From positions 33,176,176 to 33,240,175 of the forward strand of contig CM070723.1 in NCBI GenBank assembly GCA_036346275.1: DNA of 64,000 bases, written 5' to 3'. The notes beneath the pieces are model-generated. The model did no database searches. It worked only from the letters and a program-made list of their open reading frames with translations, and had not been told where the DNA came from. The position numbers and the translations under genes are program-made. Positions within the stretch are counted from its first letter, which is position 1, and each line of letters opens with the position of its first letter. Source of the stretch: Otatea glauca (Eukaryota; Streptophyta; Magnoliopsida; Poales; Poaceae). Of this stretch, positions 19,944 to 32,321 are shown piece by piece.

Positions 19944-22900
19944 TGTAACATCCCAAATTTTGCTTTTAATGGATTTAATATGATTTTTCATTGTTACTGA
20001 ATTTCTGAGATTTTATTTAATTCATTTTGGAATTTTGAATAAAGCCTTTTGCTATCTTTTAACTATTCAGAGAAAACTATTAATGATCTTTCGTTGGAAA
20101 TATTTTATTTGAGTGCCAAATGTCCCAAAGTATTTTTTGGAAATTTTTGGGATTTTTCCTGGTATTTTTTCTATGTATTTTGGCTTTTTCCATTTATCTA
20201 AATTATTTTAATTCGAAATCATTTTAAAAATTAGATGAACTGTGTTGGGCCGAAACCTCTCGGTTCAGCCCGTTTTCTCCACACCGCAGCACAGTTCGCT
20301 GGCCCGCGCAGTCGCTCCGCAAACCCTAGTTGCGCACCGTTGGATTTCGATCCAACGACTGCGATCGCACCGCATCGCCGCTTGCTATCAGCAGCCCGAT
20401 CGAGTTCACATGGACGTCTGTGATCGCGCCACGTCGGCTCATCTGAATCTGCCGCGCCGCCGTATGCCGTGAGACTCAAAATTCGTTTTCGCATCCTACA
20501 CGGAAGCCGAGGGTCCTATTTAATGCGCCGCCGCCACCTCTGTGTTGTGCTTCCCGAGACGCATCCGTAGCCCTAGCGCGTGCATTCCGAGCCGTCGTCA
20601 TTTGCCCGCAAAACCCCATCGTAGTTGCGCTCTGTGCTGCCGTGGTTTTTGCCTCGTTCCATTGCCGTCGGTCCCCGTCCAATGCCGCCAAGGTCATTGG
20701 ATTGTCACCCTCTCCTAGCCGCGTCGAACCGAGGAGGAAGCGTCGCCGGAGTCGCCCTAGAACACCGTCGACTGTGTTGTCGTCTTCTTTCCCGGTGAAC
20801 CCGTTCCGCCCCGCCATCATCGCCGTCGCAAGCTTTGTCGATTGTTGGATCTGCAATCAACGGTCAGGTTGAAGCCACGGTTCCATATCTATAGTAAACT
20901 GCTCCGTCTACCTTAGCGTTAGATTTCATTCGTGCAGTTCAGATCTCGCCGCGTCGTCGTCTATTGCTTCACCCACCATCACCATTGGATCCACGCCGAT
21001 CGGTGTAGATTGTGCCGCGTGTCCCCGCGTGTGTCACTGGTCGTCAGATCTGAGCTGTCGGATTCAAACCAAACGACTGTGATCGCACCGCGCGTCGAGC
21101 CAATCCCATGCTACCACGTGTCGTGCGAAAACCGAGGCATCATCGCCGCTGGTTTCGCTGACGTCATAGCCTTTGATCTAAGCTGTCCGATCTGAAATGA
21201 ACAGTCGAGATCATCGCCGCTGCGTGTGTTAATCGCGTCCGTTGAATCTGTGCCACGTGTGTGCTTGCATCAGCCGGTGCACGGGCACAGTGCCGCTAGT
21301 CCACCGAGGACTAGCGCAGGTTGTGGACCAAGTCCATGCGCCGGTGACACGTGTCCCACCGTGGTTGTGACGCGTGTCAGCACCCGATTGGGCCATGTGT
21401 CCGCTGACATCAGCGTGACGTCATAAATCGTTTTTATTTAGAAAAATAATTAGCCAAAATCATATTTGGTGCTGACTTCAGCGTGACGTCATAAATGCTA
21501 TTTTCCAGTGTAAAGTAATTTGGGTTTTCTATTTTTCAGAATTATCTTTTATTCCAAATTTTGCATAGCTATATCTTTTGCATTTGAACTCCGATTGAGG
21601 TGATTCCAGTTTTTGAAAATTTATAAAATCATGCTCTATTTAATGGTGAATTTTATTTAATTTTTGGAGTTGATCTTACTCTCTGTATTTTCTCTTTATT
21701 GCTATCTTGCTCGTTATGCATAGACGTCCAGTTGCCCGGTGAGTTCGTGGTTAAGGAGGCAGCACCCGAGCAACTTCCAGAGCTGGAGTCAAAGCTGTTT
21801 GAAGGTAAGTTGTGCTTTGATCATGTTGAACCTATGCTTTAAATATTATATTGTTTCAAAGTATTGCATATTAATTCAAGTATTGTTGTTCAAATATGTT
21901 GGGATTAGTTATTGTCCACTTTGAATTACATCCACCATGTCATGTCGTATGTCGTATCTCATTTGTCACCCTAGAATGGTTTAATACTAATTGGTAGCTA
22001 TAATTGCCAATATGGTTGGTTAGAACGCAAGTAGAATGCTTAGCTGTGCAACGAGCCATCATTTTATGTAAAAGTGATTAATATTGCTTAATGATTATGG
22101 AACATGTTTATTAAATTGTATGTCGGGTGTTGTCACACAATGTTGTTGTTGTTGATGGCATGTGCTGCATGGTAATCAACTGGGGTGGTAAAATGATTTA
22201 GACTAAGGCAAGTGGCATGTATTTGTGGCAGGCCAATGTGGCATGTGGGTGGTCAGATTGTTTTTTATGATAATGGTTGGTTCATGGTTATGATGATTTT
22301 TTGTTAGTCTTGCCTTGGTCAATTAAGGACTTAACCTTGCAAGAATTTGAACTGAGTCATTCATACAACCACATGTCTGTTATGGGACAGACCTAGCTGA
22401 TTAATTTGTTGAGTCTAAACTTTTGTACTATTTATGGTGATGTGAGGCCCGGGTAGTGGTAGCCAGTCCTCGCACGGGTGTGCTCACATGGCGCAAGAGG
22501 GGGCCCCTAGATGTGGTAACCAGTCCCACGAGTGTTGAAACCTTAGCAAATAGTATTGGGTTTAGATAGGCATTGGAAAGGCTTTGTTATAATCACTCGC
22601 CTCTGTGTGTTGTTTGGTTGTATCTTGTGGGTAAAGTGTATATCCTCTACAGAGTGTAAAACCTATTCGAATAGCCATGCTCGTGGTATTGAGCATTGCT
22701 CGGTGATTACAGTCAAGGGTTAGATTTTATTAAAAACAAATGGGGCATGGTTGTGAAATGTGGAATAAGGTTGTGAGTTGGTTATCGGAAAACAAATGGA
22801 AAATGTATTATTGTTATTATTTATTTTATTGTCTTTCAATCTATTTATGCGATTCTTTTACGAATGTTGTTTATGCAAATTAAACATGTCAACCTATCCT

Positions 22901-23341
22901 TTGTATTAAGCCATGCATATAGTATATTAGACTTGCATTCTGTGCGCAACTTGTTGAGTGCTTTATGTACTCACCCCCTTGCAACAAAACATCACCAGTT
23001 GGAGAAGAAGCAACGCCTGCTTTGAAGAAGAGTATCAGGAAGAGGCGAATAACTAGGGTGCGAACCTTGTCAGTTGCCTGTGGCAGATTGAAGGGTTTCT
23101 ACGCTTGTGTTTATTTCCGTTGGTATTTATTTACTTTCAGTCTTAGCCCTATGAGGCATATTCATGTAAGGTTGACCATAAGGTCGTCGAACAGTTATAT
23201 TTAATATTGATGAAGTCTTTGTTATGTTACCATTAAGTATGATTGTGATATTCATCAATGTTGAGCCTGTGTGCACTAGCGTGATCTTGGATTAGTGCAG
23301 AATACACAGAGGGTCCGAATTTTCACATTCAGGTCCTGACA
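19944..23341 (+). repeat. Solo LTR, 3398 bp, TSD ACTTT
   Basis: It begins TGTAACATCCCAAATTTTGC and ends GGTCCTGACA. The 5 bp before it (19939-19943) and after it (23342-23346) are both ACTTT. It contains no gag or pol motif; small frames such as 20642-20872 are GC-rich noise. It interrupts the last codons of Tat-B integrase: without it, minus-strand NGK at 23350 continues as YLKKYYSSVW from 19938. A solo LTR forms by recombination between the two LTRs of a full element. The length and opening suit long-LTR chromoviruses, but the family is not proven. Confidence 0.9.
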
Positions 23342-24320
23342 ACTTTCCATTTATTGCCTTAGGAAGAACCACTCCCTCCAGTGTCTCTAAGATGTAGGAG
23401 TTTCCATCCACAAGCCGATGGATCCTATACGGTCCCTCCCATGTTGGAGACCACTTACCAAATATGTTATCTCTAGAGTTGATAGGCAGTATAGTTATTC
23501 AAACCAAATCAGTCTCGCAAAATGACTTAGGCATCACTTTTTTATTGTAAGCTTTTGCCATGCTCACCTTATTCTTCTTAAACCGCCAAGTCATCCAAAT
23601 TGTCGACCATTAAATCCTTATAATCTTGGGTTGTCAAACCATTTTGCCTGGTTGTTCGTATGAAGTAAATATTGATTTCCACAGTCAAAATGGCTTCATG
23701 TACATAAACCAATTGGTAGGGTGACATCTTTGTTGCACCATGATATGCAAGCCGATAAACCCATAACGACTTCGACAACGTTGCACGCCAATTCCTTTGT
23801 TTTTCCTCATTCTTCTTTTTGATTAACATGATCAATGTTTTGTTGGACGATTCGGCTTAACCATTAGCCTGAGCATAATAAGGCAGTGAATTTAATAACT
23901 TGATGCCCAAACCTTTGGCAAAACTTTGAAATTCATCGGACATGAACACAGTTCCTTGATCGATCGTAATAGTTTTTGGAATTCTAAACCAATGGATAAT
24001 ATGTTCTGTAACAAATCTAATGGCTTCAACGCTTGTAACTTTTTTGAGCGGGATGGCTTCAACCCATTTTGAAAAATAATCGGTTGTGGCCAATATAAAT
24101 TTATGGCCTGTACTCGATGTAGGAAATATTTGTCTGATTACATCTATCCTCCATCCTCTAAACAGCAAAGGCTTGATAATCAGGTGTAAAGCCGATGTTG
24201 GAACCAATTGTATGTTGCCAAATTTCTGACAAATCTTGCATCCTTTCTAATACTTGAAGCAATCTTCCAGCATTGTCAGCCAAAAATACTCGGTACGCCT
24301 TAGCATCCATTTCATCTTAT
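23342..24320 (-). pseudogene. Tat-B integrase (continues at 19938-19898)
   Basis: The frame 24207-23857 holds the catalytic core: WRIDVIRQIFP (first Asp), FILATTDYFSKWVEAIPLK, and TITIDQGTVF (second Asp). PYYAQANG then meets a stop just before AESSNK, which carries the Glu. 23835-23578 continues the core end (LSKSLWVYRLAYHGATKMS). The last segment reads GPYRIHRLVDGNSYILETLE and ends NGKYLKKYYSSVWIGS at 19898, on the far side of the solo LTR. The gap 24320-24430 holds degraded zinc-finger sequence. Confidence 0.9.
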
Positions 24321-24429
24321 GAGCCGATTGATGGCATCCACTAATACCTTCATGCACTTCACCCATGGCTACTTTTGCTTCCTCGTCTTCAAGGCACCTT
24401 AGCACATTATCAAGGACAACATACTTTAA

Positions 24430-25120
24430 TGTTTGTCACCTAATTCTCCGATCAGGAGGTTTAGAGGGATCAATTAAATAATCCATTATTCTTGTCCTCC
24501 AATCGGCGGTGGTAACACACATAACCATTTTCTCAATCGGCTCACATTCCTCAAATCGACCAAAAACTTTATAGCCCGATGCTTGTTGAGCAAGTAAGTT
24601 GGCCTCGTCATTCATCACTCGAGGAATATGGCTAATAGAGAAAGAGGTGAATGAGCCGATTACTGCAAGACAATGCTCTAATACTTGACCAAAATTTCAT
24701 CATAACAGTTATAATCCCCGTTAATTTCTTGAACCACTAATAAGGAAGCACTATATGCCTCGACATAATCTACTCCGATATTTTCAAGCAACTGTAGGCC
24801 TTTGAGCAATGCTTCGTACTCGGCTTGATTATTAGAACGTCGACAATTTAGCCTGAATGCAAAATCAAAGTTTTGATCTTTTAGCGAAACCAGCACTATC
24901 CCAATACCATCACCTTCCCGAAATACCGTCCATAAAAAACAGTTGCCAAGGGGCGACAGATATTACATTAGCATTCATGGTAGTCTCACATCCTATTATA
25001 AAATTGGCAATTACCTGACCCTTAGCCGCTTTAGCTAATTCATATGTTATATCGAACTCAAAGAGCATATAGGCCCATTTACCATGTTGACCACACAAAA
25101 TTAGTGCTAAAAGCATATAT
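24430..25120 (-). pseudogene. Tat-B second RNase H (aRNH) and linker
   Basis: 24896-24678 reads MLVSLKDQNFDFAFRLNCRR, NNQAEYEALLKGLQLLENIG and VEAYSASLLVVQEINGDY. The Glu in AEYEAL is kept. The Asp normally in the GDS position is lost (AYSAS). 25116-24910 is the end of the ordinary RNase H and connection (WAYMLFEFDITYELAKAAKG, VIANFI). 24618-24436 is the linker to integrase (MMNDEANLLAQQASGYKVFG). Confidence 0.85.
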
Positions 25121-26250
25121 TTTATAAGATCGGTTTTATAAATAACCTTACAAGCCGATGCTAAAATATAATGCCTTAACTTTATGCAAGAAAAATATAA
25201 TAATAAGTAGTGTTTTTCTACAAAAGGGTATCTAGTTTTAGCATCAATTAATCATCGGCTTAAGTAGAAAATTACCCACTCTTTTCCATCAATTGCACCA
25301 AAATTGCTCCGATAGTCTCCTCTTCAGCCAATATGTATAACTTAAATGGTATACCATTTTGCAGCGCGGCTAAGACCGGAGGATTGGTCAAGTATTCCTT
25401 GATATTCTCAAAGGCTTTCTGTTGATCGGCTCTCCATACAAATTCTTGATTATCCTTCAACTTCAACAGTGGAGTAAATGAACTAATTCGGCCAGATAAG
25501 ATTGAAATAAATTATCATAAGTAGTTAATCTTACTGATCAACTTTTGTAAATCCTTTTTACATGTTGGCGGCTTGGTTTTGGATATGGCTATGACTCTTT
25601 CTTGGTTAACCTCAATCCCTCTTTTATGAACCATGAAGCCCAAAAAATTGTCTAGCCAACAGGTCAAAAGCACACTTGTATGGAATCATCTTTAAGCCGT
25701 GTGCCCTTGTATTTTTTAACACAGTTTCCAAATCGGCTAGATGTTGCATGTCTTCTTTAGACTTAACAACAACATCATTGATGTAAATCTCTACAATATG
25801 GCCGATTAGGTTATGAAGAATCAAATCCATAGCACGCTGATACGTTACACTATCGTTTTTCAAGCTGAATGTTATGACTGTCCCACTTAAATAAATTGAA
25901 GGCACTAGGGCACCTAAAGACTGTTTTAGGTATATTAGCTTTTGCCATGAATATCTGATTATATCCAGCATTACCATCAAGGAAAGTAATGATCTTATTT
26001 CCGATATAGCATTGATAAGCATATTAGCTATTGGCATTAGGTACTCATCCTTTGTTGTGGCTTTATTCAAATCCCTAAAATCAATGAACACCCTGATTGT
26101 GCCGTTTTTCTTCATGACAGGAATAATATTGGAAACCCACTCAGCTTATCGGCAAGGCCTAATAAACATAGCATCAAGTAATCATTCAATTTATTCTTTT
26201 ATAACTATATACAAAGCCAGATTAAATCGTTTAGGAGACTGTTTAAATGT
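25121..26250 (-). pseudogene. Tat-B reverse transcriptase and RNase H
   Basis: 26115-25624 reads NGTIRVFIDFRDLNKATTKD, DEYLMPIANMLINA and YINDVVVKSKEDMQ. The catalytic YxDD motif has Asn for the first Asp. 25466-25272 is the RNase H start (FVWRADQQKAFENIKEYLTN, LYILAEEETIGAILVQ). The stretch 25121-25270 is RNase H middle with several stops. Loss of the catalytic Asp and the frameshifts make it inactive. Confidence 0.88.
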
Positions 26251-26379
26251 GTGATAACCTAATTTTACAGATATCCGATGTTTGACAAGTTGTGGGCTTA
26301 AACCTGGCATCTCATGATATTCCTAGGATTATATAATCTTTATAGTTTCTTAAAATCTTGATAAACTTTTACTTATAAT

Positions 26380-27249
26380 CTTCAGCTAACTTTGAACTAA
26401 TAAAAGTTGGTTTTTTTTATCAACATCACCTATATCGACTTCTTCTAACAAATTCGTCGATGTGAAACCTTGGTCTAATTTCTCGATTTCTTGGAAATCT
26501 TTAATCGCCTCATAGTTATCCGTTATTTGCCAATAGTTTTGCATTTTTCCTTCTAAAGCCTTCACTGTTGACTTGGACTCCATCGACGCAAGATTTCATC
26601 AGTCCGATCGAGTGTACTTGGCTTTACGTAGATCGGAATAAGCCCCGTTTTATTGATGCATATGAAATCACAGTCATCTAGGGCTTTACCCGATATGCAC
26701 TAAACATCGTCATGTTGCCAATTCGCATCTGAACTGGCCATGGCAATATGAGCCGATGTATCAGATTGGATCACTTCAACTTCGTCCCTATTCAACTGGA
26801 TGAGCATTTGGTGCATAGTCGACGGTATGCAGCAATTAGCGTGAATCTAATATCACCCAAGCAAAACACTGTAATTGTCCTTAGCTTCGACTATGAAGAA
26901 AGCTGTCGGCAATGTCTTGTTGCCGACTGTTAATTCTGTCGCCATGACCCCCTTGCCTCAGTGGGATCGCCTCTGAAATCATTTAGGACCATATTAGTTT
27001 TAATAAGGTCTTCATCGGACCTATCCAACTTTTTGCACGTGGTGTATGGTATTAAGTTGACAGTTGCTCCGCTATCAACTAGCATCCTTGATATCAGATA
27101 GCTATTGATGTGCCCTTTTAGATATAATGGCTTCAGATACAGTTGATCATCTTGGGGCTTTTCAAAAACTGTGTCTTGAGCTTCCAAGAATAGTTGAGCA
27201 AATGTCTCCTTGGCCAATACAGTTCTTATTTTGAACTCGACTGGTAATG
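26380..27249 (-). pseudogene. Tat-B protease region
   Basis: 27217-26930 reads VLAKETFAQLFLEAQ, YLKPLYLKGHINSYLISRML and VDSGATVNLIP. VDSGAT is the retropepsin active-site triplet with its Asp intact. The C-terminal half after 26930 is degraded into short frames, ending in the 26583-26386 stretch with a Lys/Glu-rich linker. Upstream the frame is cut at 27250 by a solo LTR and continues at 28938 (NMLFTL). Confidence 0.8.
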
Positions 27250-28932
27250 TGAAGGACCAAGATGGCGATCAGAAAGGGGGTGAATGATCCCAAAATAAAT
27301 TTTTGCCCTACTCAAAAAGATCCAATGAAAAACCTCACTTCATCAAAGCAAAGTGCATGAAATAAAATTTTAGAAATTTTCAGCAACAGGCGGCACTACC
27401 CAGTTTAGTCCCGGTACTGCTGGATGAACAGTACCCTGGCACTACTGGGATACTATAGCGCTAGTTCTGTGCTACAAGGAATCAACCAGTGAATAGTAAA
27501 AATCAGCATGATTCAAAATGAAAATCGATGAATCTTTTGATCGGCTGATCCAAACTCAGTGAAACATTGTGGACACCTTCTTATGGATGTTAGGAACCTA
27601 TTCCAACTTTCAATCTCAAGGATTGACATCAAAGTTCTGGCCTTTTTCCAAGTGAAGGAAGAGTGCACAGAAACGTCTTCAAAGACAAAAACTTAGCCCT
27701 AAGCTTGCTCGTGGGTTCTTAATGATCAAGATGATCTTAGATGGTTTCCCACATGTCATAGCAAGCTAGAACACCAAATATCCAGCCCTCAAAGGCTCAA
27801 GAACACAAAATACCAAAAATCCTTCTCTCTCAAGCAAAAAGATTGGTTTCTTGCAAAGAAACACACAAGGTTTGCCAAGATGATTGGGATATGGTTTGAA
27901 GAAGATTCATCCAACAATAAGGAGTGGAGGCAAATCCAAATATGCGAAAAGTAAATTGCAAGAATTTAAAGTGCGAAATTTAAGACATAATGTAAATGCG
28001 GAAAGTAAATTCAGAATTGAGAAGATTGGATTTTCATTTCTGGAAGGGAGGTTTACAAAGCCTCACAACAAAGTGGGCAAAGCTCAAAGGAGCATCAAAA
28101 CCTCTAAAACCTTCAAGATGGAAGAGATACCCCTACCCCTCTATTTATACTACTCTTGAGTCATCCTCCACCCTTGGATGGGTTCCATCAACCCTAAGGA
28201 ACACAATCAAGGGCTAGAATTGACTCACTCACTCATATAAGGGCTAACCCGAAACCTACACACATAATTGTTTTGCATGCTTTTCAAAGCATACTAACTA
28301 GACCCACTACTCTATCACCTAGATTGTGATCCAACAGTCTTCTTCGATCTGAGTATCTCCAAGTTAGCATCTCAACCATTCCTTGTCTTCTAAGTTCGCA
28401 ACAACTCTATCTTCGATCATCTTCTAGTGATCCTCGACCATCTAGACCTTCGGCGCACCTCACTTAGTCTCGATCATCGTTCACCTCACCATGACCTAGT
28501 GCCGTCGTCCTGCTACCATCAAAAACAAGGGAACCCATCACATAGCAATGTCCAAATTGACATGCAATAAACCTCACACAAATTTAAAATTTAATTTTTG
28601 AATTCACACATAAAGTCGGCACTACCACCTACTAGGGGCCAGTGGTACTGCTGGCCGGCACTACTGCTCCCCTAGTGGCCGGTAGTGCCGCTCGCCCTCA
28701 ACCTATGCGAAGGCCTTCTCTAGAAAATAGCTACCGACATCTAAAGGCTGTTAGTACCGTAGGGCTAGCACTACCACTCTCCCAGGCCAGTAGTGCCACC
28801 CAACACTGACAGCAAGTCAAATTGCTTAAAATTCAAAATAGCACTCAAAACAAACTCAAAATTAAGCAGCTCATGCTCAAATACAGTCAATAACTCATCA
28901 CCACCAAGGATAGACCTCCACATGGTCTTTCA
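27250..28932 (+). repeat. Solo LTR, 1683 bp, TSD TAATG
   Basis: It begins TGAAGGACCAAG and ends GGTCTTTCA, a near-perfect 9-bp terminal inverted pair. TAATG flanks it at 27245-27249 and 28933-28937. It has no gag or pol frames. It carries a recurrent GGCACTAC / GTAGTGCC theme (27400-27480, 28620-28800), giving several short inverted pairs. It is inserted between the end of gag and the protease of Tat-B. Confidence 0.9.
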
Positions 28933-28937
28933 TAATG

Positions 28938-31626
28938 TGAACAACATATTGATGTCCATCGGTGGAGTGTCATCCCTAACCACAGGCAAACCTAGGTCAT
29001 TGGCCGAATCAAATTTTTCCTCAATCGGTGCTTTCTTCATCCACTCCTTTTTGATAGATTTAATCGGCTAGATCTCATTTAGAGCCTAATCTCTCTATTT
29101 TCTTGCTCAGCCTCCCTCATCTCTTGGGTCCTTGCACTTGGGCTTGATTTGGTGAAGAAATCCTTTCATGGATCAGCCTTTTTGTGACTTTTATGAGAAT
29201 GATCTTGTATCGGCTTAGCTATCCTATCCTTAGCCGATCACTTTGGCCAATCACCTTGATGTGGATAGTGTTCCATTGAACACGTGTACGGTGACGGTAG
29301 AGCCGACTCCCTCTCCCAGTAAAATTGCCAGAATGGGCATCTCTGGTGAGCTTTCTCCAAATTATCAGGCCAGTATAAGTTATCTGGCCAACGCATAGGA
29401 TAATGTGGCCTATTGTTTCTTCACTCATATTTTTCATGTAATTAGGAGAAAGTTGTCTTAGGCTTGTGAATCGGCTGACATGGTAGCGATGATCTCTCCA
29501 CCTTATACCACTTGCCAATTTGCAAACCTCCTGTAGGCTTAATGGTTCTTGAGCTTCTCTTCTCATGGTTGGTTTCTATCTGCAATGAACCGACCGTAAT
29601 TTTTAGGGTCTCCTTGCCACTAGAAGTCGATTGAACATCAACATACCGAGCAACCTTTGACCATGCATCTTGCATCGGCTCTTTTCCTTCTCCAGAGCAT
29701 TGAACCATATTTATTGGAAAAGTATTAGCATCGACCTACATTGTCGGCTCCTCCGCAAACTTGAGTCGACCATCATCTATAGCCAATTGTATTTGCTATC
29801 ACAAGATATTGCAATCGCTAGTATTATGAGAAAAAGAATGATACACATGCAATACCTTCGCTTTTTTATTTCATGAGCCGATGGTATAACATGCCCCTCA
29901 GGTCACCGTATAATCTTTTCTTGTAGAAGTAGGTCAAAAATACAATCACACTTAGAGACATCAAAAGCAAATTTTATTTCCAACTTATTCTTAGTCGGCT
30001 TAAGCCAAGAACAGCCTAAAGATTTCGTAGATCCTTTTACCCATTCAGCTATATTTATTTTAGCCTCATCGTCTTCAAAAGAGTCTATTATCGGTAAAAT
30101 GGCTTTCTTGAGCGTTACCCTATGCAATAGATGACTTAAATCGGTGAACTCTTGTCCACCAATTTTTTCCCTCAACTGGGGAATTAACCCCCAGAAGGCC
30201 AAGTCAGCTAGTTGATTATCAGGTAAAGTGGCACGAAAACACCGATTCCTCACCTCCCTAAATCTTTTGATGTAATCTGTTACTGACTCTCCAAACTTCT
30301 GGCGAACAGAGCTCAAGTCAGAAATCCTAAGTTCCAGACTATCAAAGAAAAAGTACTCATGGAATCGGCTTTCCAAATTGGTCCAAAAATGAACTGAATT
30401 TGGCGGTAAGATGGTAAACCAAGTAAAAGCGGCTCTGATATGGACAACGGGAGCAACTTAATTTTTAGCCCGTCGGACTGTGCAGCCTCACAACACTGCA
30501 CAATAAAACGTTCGACATGCTCCAACGTGGTAATGGAGTAATCCTTAGAGAACTTAGCGAAGTCAGGAACCTTGAAATTGTTGGGGTAAGGTATATGGTC
30601 AATGTAATCAGGATAGAGCTTTTGATAGCTGATAACCTTTCCCTTGGACTATATGCCGAATTGATCTCTCAATAAAGCAGATATCTGGTCGGGCCAATTT
30701 ATCATGTTAGCTGATGTAGCATTAGGAGCCTACCAATTATGCTCATAATTCGTGTTCTACCCCTCGAGCATATGCTCAGGTTAAAGAGCTGGTGGAGCCG
30801 ATGCATATGGAGGAAATTGTTCATATCCATTATTCCTCCTAGTAGTCGGCTCTTGTACTAGAACAAAGGGTTCTGATTATGTTACAACTCTGTATAGCAC
30901 CTGATTCCTTCTCGGAAAAGGCTCGGCATATTGTAGATGCCTACTAGGTTCAATCGGCTATGGAACCGAATGAGGAAAAGCGTAAAACGGATCCGATGGT
31001 GGTAAGTTGGCTGATGCATCCAACTCGACAACATCAGTGTATGCATGGTAATACGCAACCCCACTTGCACGAGGATCTCGTGGAAGTATAATAGTAGGCT
31101 GGATCATTATCATAGTTAGGGATGAAGTTACAACCGATGGTTTAGGATTGGCTACTGTGACTTGAGTGTTTTGCACTACCGAATAAACATGATAGTTCGG
31201 CAAAGCTTGCATTGGATCGAGCAGGCTTCCAACTGACGCCAACTCTTGGGCAATGGTCTTAACTCTATTAGCTATCATCAACTTAAGAGTCGTGACGAAA
31301 GCAAATGATTGGTTTATCAAGGCATGGTGCACAGATTGATTGATCATAGCCGATAGCTCAGCTTGTGCAAGCATGTATTGACTTACCGCAGTATTGGTAA
31401 CGCCTGCCTCGCCGAGGGCGTTAACTGTCGGCAATGTGGCCTTCTGAGTGACACTGCATCAGAGGTTTTCTGATAGCAGCGTAACATCATCTCTTCAAGC
31501 GCAACTTTCCAATCTTCGATCTCCTTACGTTGCTCTGGTGTTAAATCATCTAGTGTAGGGACAATTATAGCTTCAATGTTGAGATCGGACGGTGGAATTG
31601 ACTTCCTTAATGAAGACATCGTGTCC
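28938..31626 (-). pseudogene. Tat-B gag
   Basis: The start lies just after the primer-binding site: MSSLRKSIPPSDLNIEAIIV within 31733-31383. 31434-30958 is a Pro/Ala-rich N-terminal region (VHHALINQSFAFVTTLK, DPRASGVAYYHAY). 30525-29903 is the capsid-like retrotrans_gag core (SSVRQKFGESVTDYIKRFRE, NRCFRATLPDNQLADLAFWG). It ends FAFDVSKCDCIFDLLLQEK, typical of Tat gag. 29708-29219 is the C-terminal tail in two frames. Gag forms the particle that packages element RNA; here it is broken into at least five frames. Confidence 0.85.
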
Positions 31627-31641
31627 CACCAGGTGTGCCAA
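31627..31641 (-). other. Primer-binding site of Tat-B
   Basis: The minus strand reads TGGCACACCTGGTGG six bases downstream of the 5' LTR end (31647). A GGCAC-CC-GGTGGGAC block is usual at this place in cereal Tat elements. I cannot name the primer tRNA with confidence. Confidence 0.55.
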
Positions 31642-31646
31642 AAGTG

Positions 31647-32321
31647 TGTTGGCGCTGAAAAAAATGTGAAAAAGGTTCTATCGGCTACAACACACGCGAT
31701 GAACGCCGGGTTCAAAGATTCAAGGCTTGCCAACCAATTTGATCCTGCAATCGGTAAGATAGATAGAAAGATACGCTCAGAGCCGATCTAGCGATACAAT
31801 CGATAGAGATCTAAACATCTAGAAGGTCAATCAAATCTAAGGTGAGGGTAAGTATAATTAGCTGATTCGGGTTAATTAGATGATAAAGGTAGATTTTCCC
31901 AAAAAAGATGATGCGTAGCAAGACCGAAATATATCAAACCTGATTGGTATAATTGACGAAGATCAATAATCGGTGATGTGCAACTTTATTGATTGGAATC
32001 AGATTACAAGAGAGAATCTAAATTACAAGGCTACTCCTAATTGACAGAAAAATAAATGAAAGTAATGCGAGTTGATTGATTTGATTGTGTTGTTATTTTT
32101 GCATGCCCCTGACCATCTTTTATAGCAGGTGGCCGATCATATCCTTCTCTGACACATTGTCCATCATAATCCGTATCAGCCTTTATTCAAACAAACGTCT
32201 TCTAGTTTTCCTCAATATCGGTCATAATTCCATCTTTAACTTCCCTTTTTATCCAATATCACCTAAAATATCTCTATCCTTAGCTTGACAATTTGGCCAT
32301 ATGTTGTCAAAATCTGGTGCA
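31647..32321 (-). repeat. 5' LTR of Tat-B
   Basis: On the minus strand it starts TGCACCAGATTTTGACAAC (32321) and ends GCGCCAACA (31647), 675 bp. It is AT-rich with no coding. The right outer edge abuts Chr-3 RT sequence; ATCAG at 32322-32326 is the presumed target-site duplication. Confidence 0.75.

Larger units (their letters stand above)
18980..32321 (-). mobile_element. Tat-B: Tat-lineage Ty3/gypsy element with nested insertions
   Basis: The minus strand shows a 5' LTR (32321-31647), primer-binding site, gag, protease, RT-RNH, aRNH and integrase, then a plus-strand antisense ORF. Two solo LTRs (27250-28932 and 19944-23341) interrupt it, each with a perfect target-site duplication. The 3' LTR is not visible; the element ends at LTR-b. 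At its right edge it lies inside the RT of the plus-strand chromovirus Chr-3, flanked by ATCAG at 32322-32326. The matching left duplication was not found. Confidence 0.85.

Noticed and set aside
20231..21426. GC-rich frames on both strands (20242-20472, 20476-20856, 21226-21426) as genes
   Set aside because: They lie inside a solo LTR with exact ends and TSD, frames on both strands are equally long, and no domain is visible.
27884..28217. Lys-rich frames of 73-92 residues
   Set aside because: Inside the 27250-28932 solo LTR, no domain and mutually overlapping.
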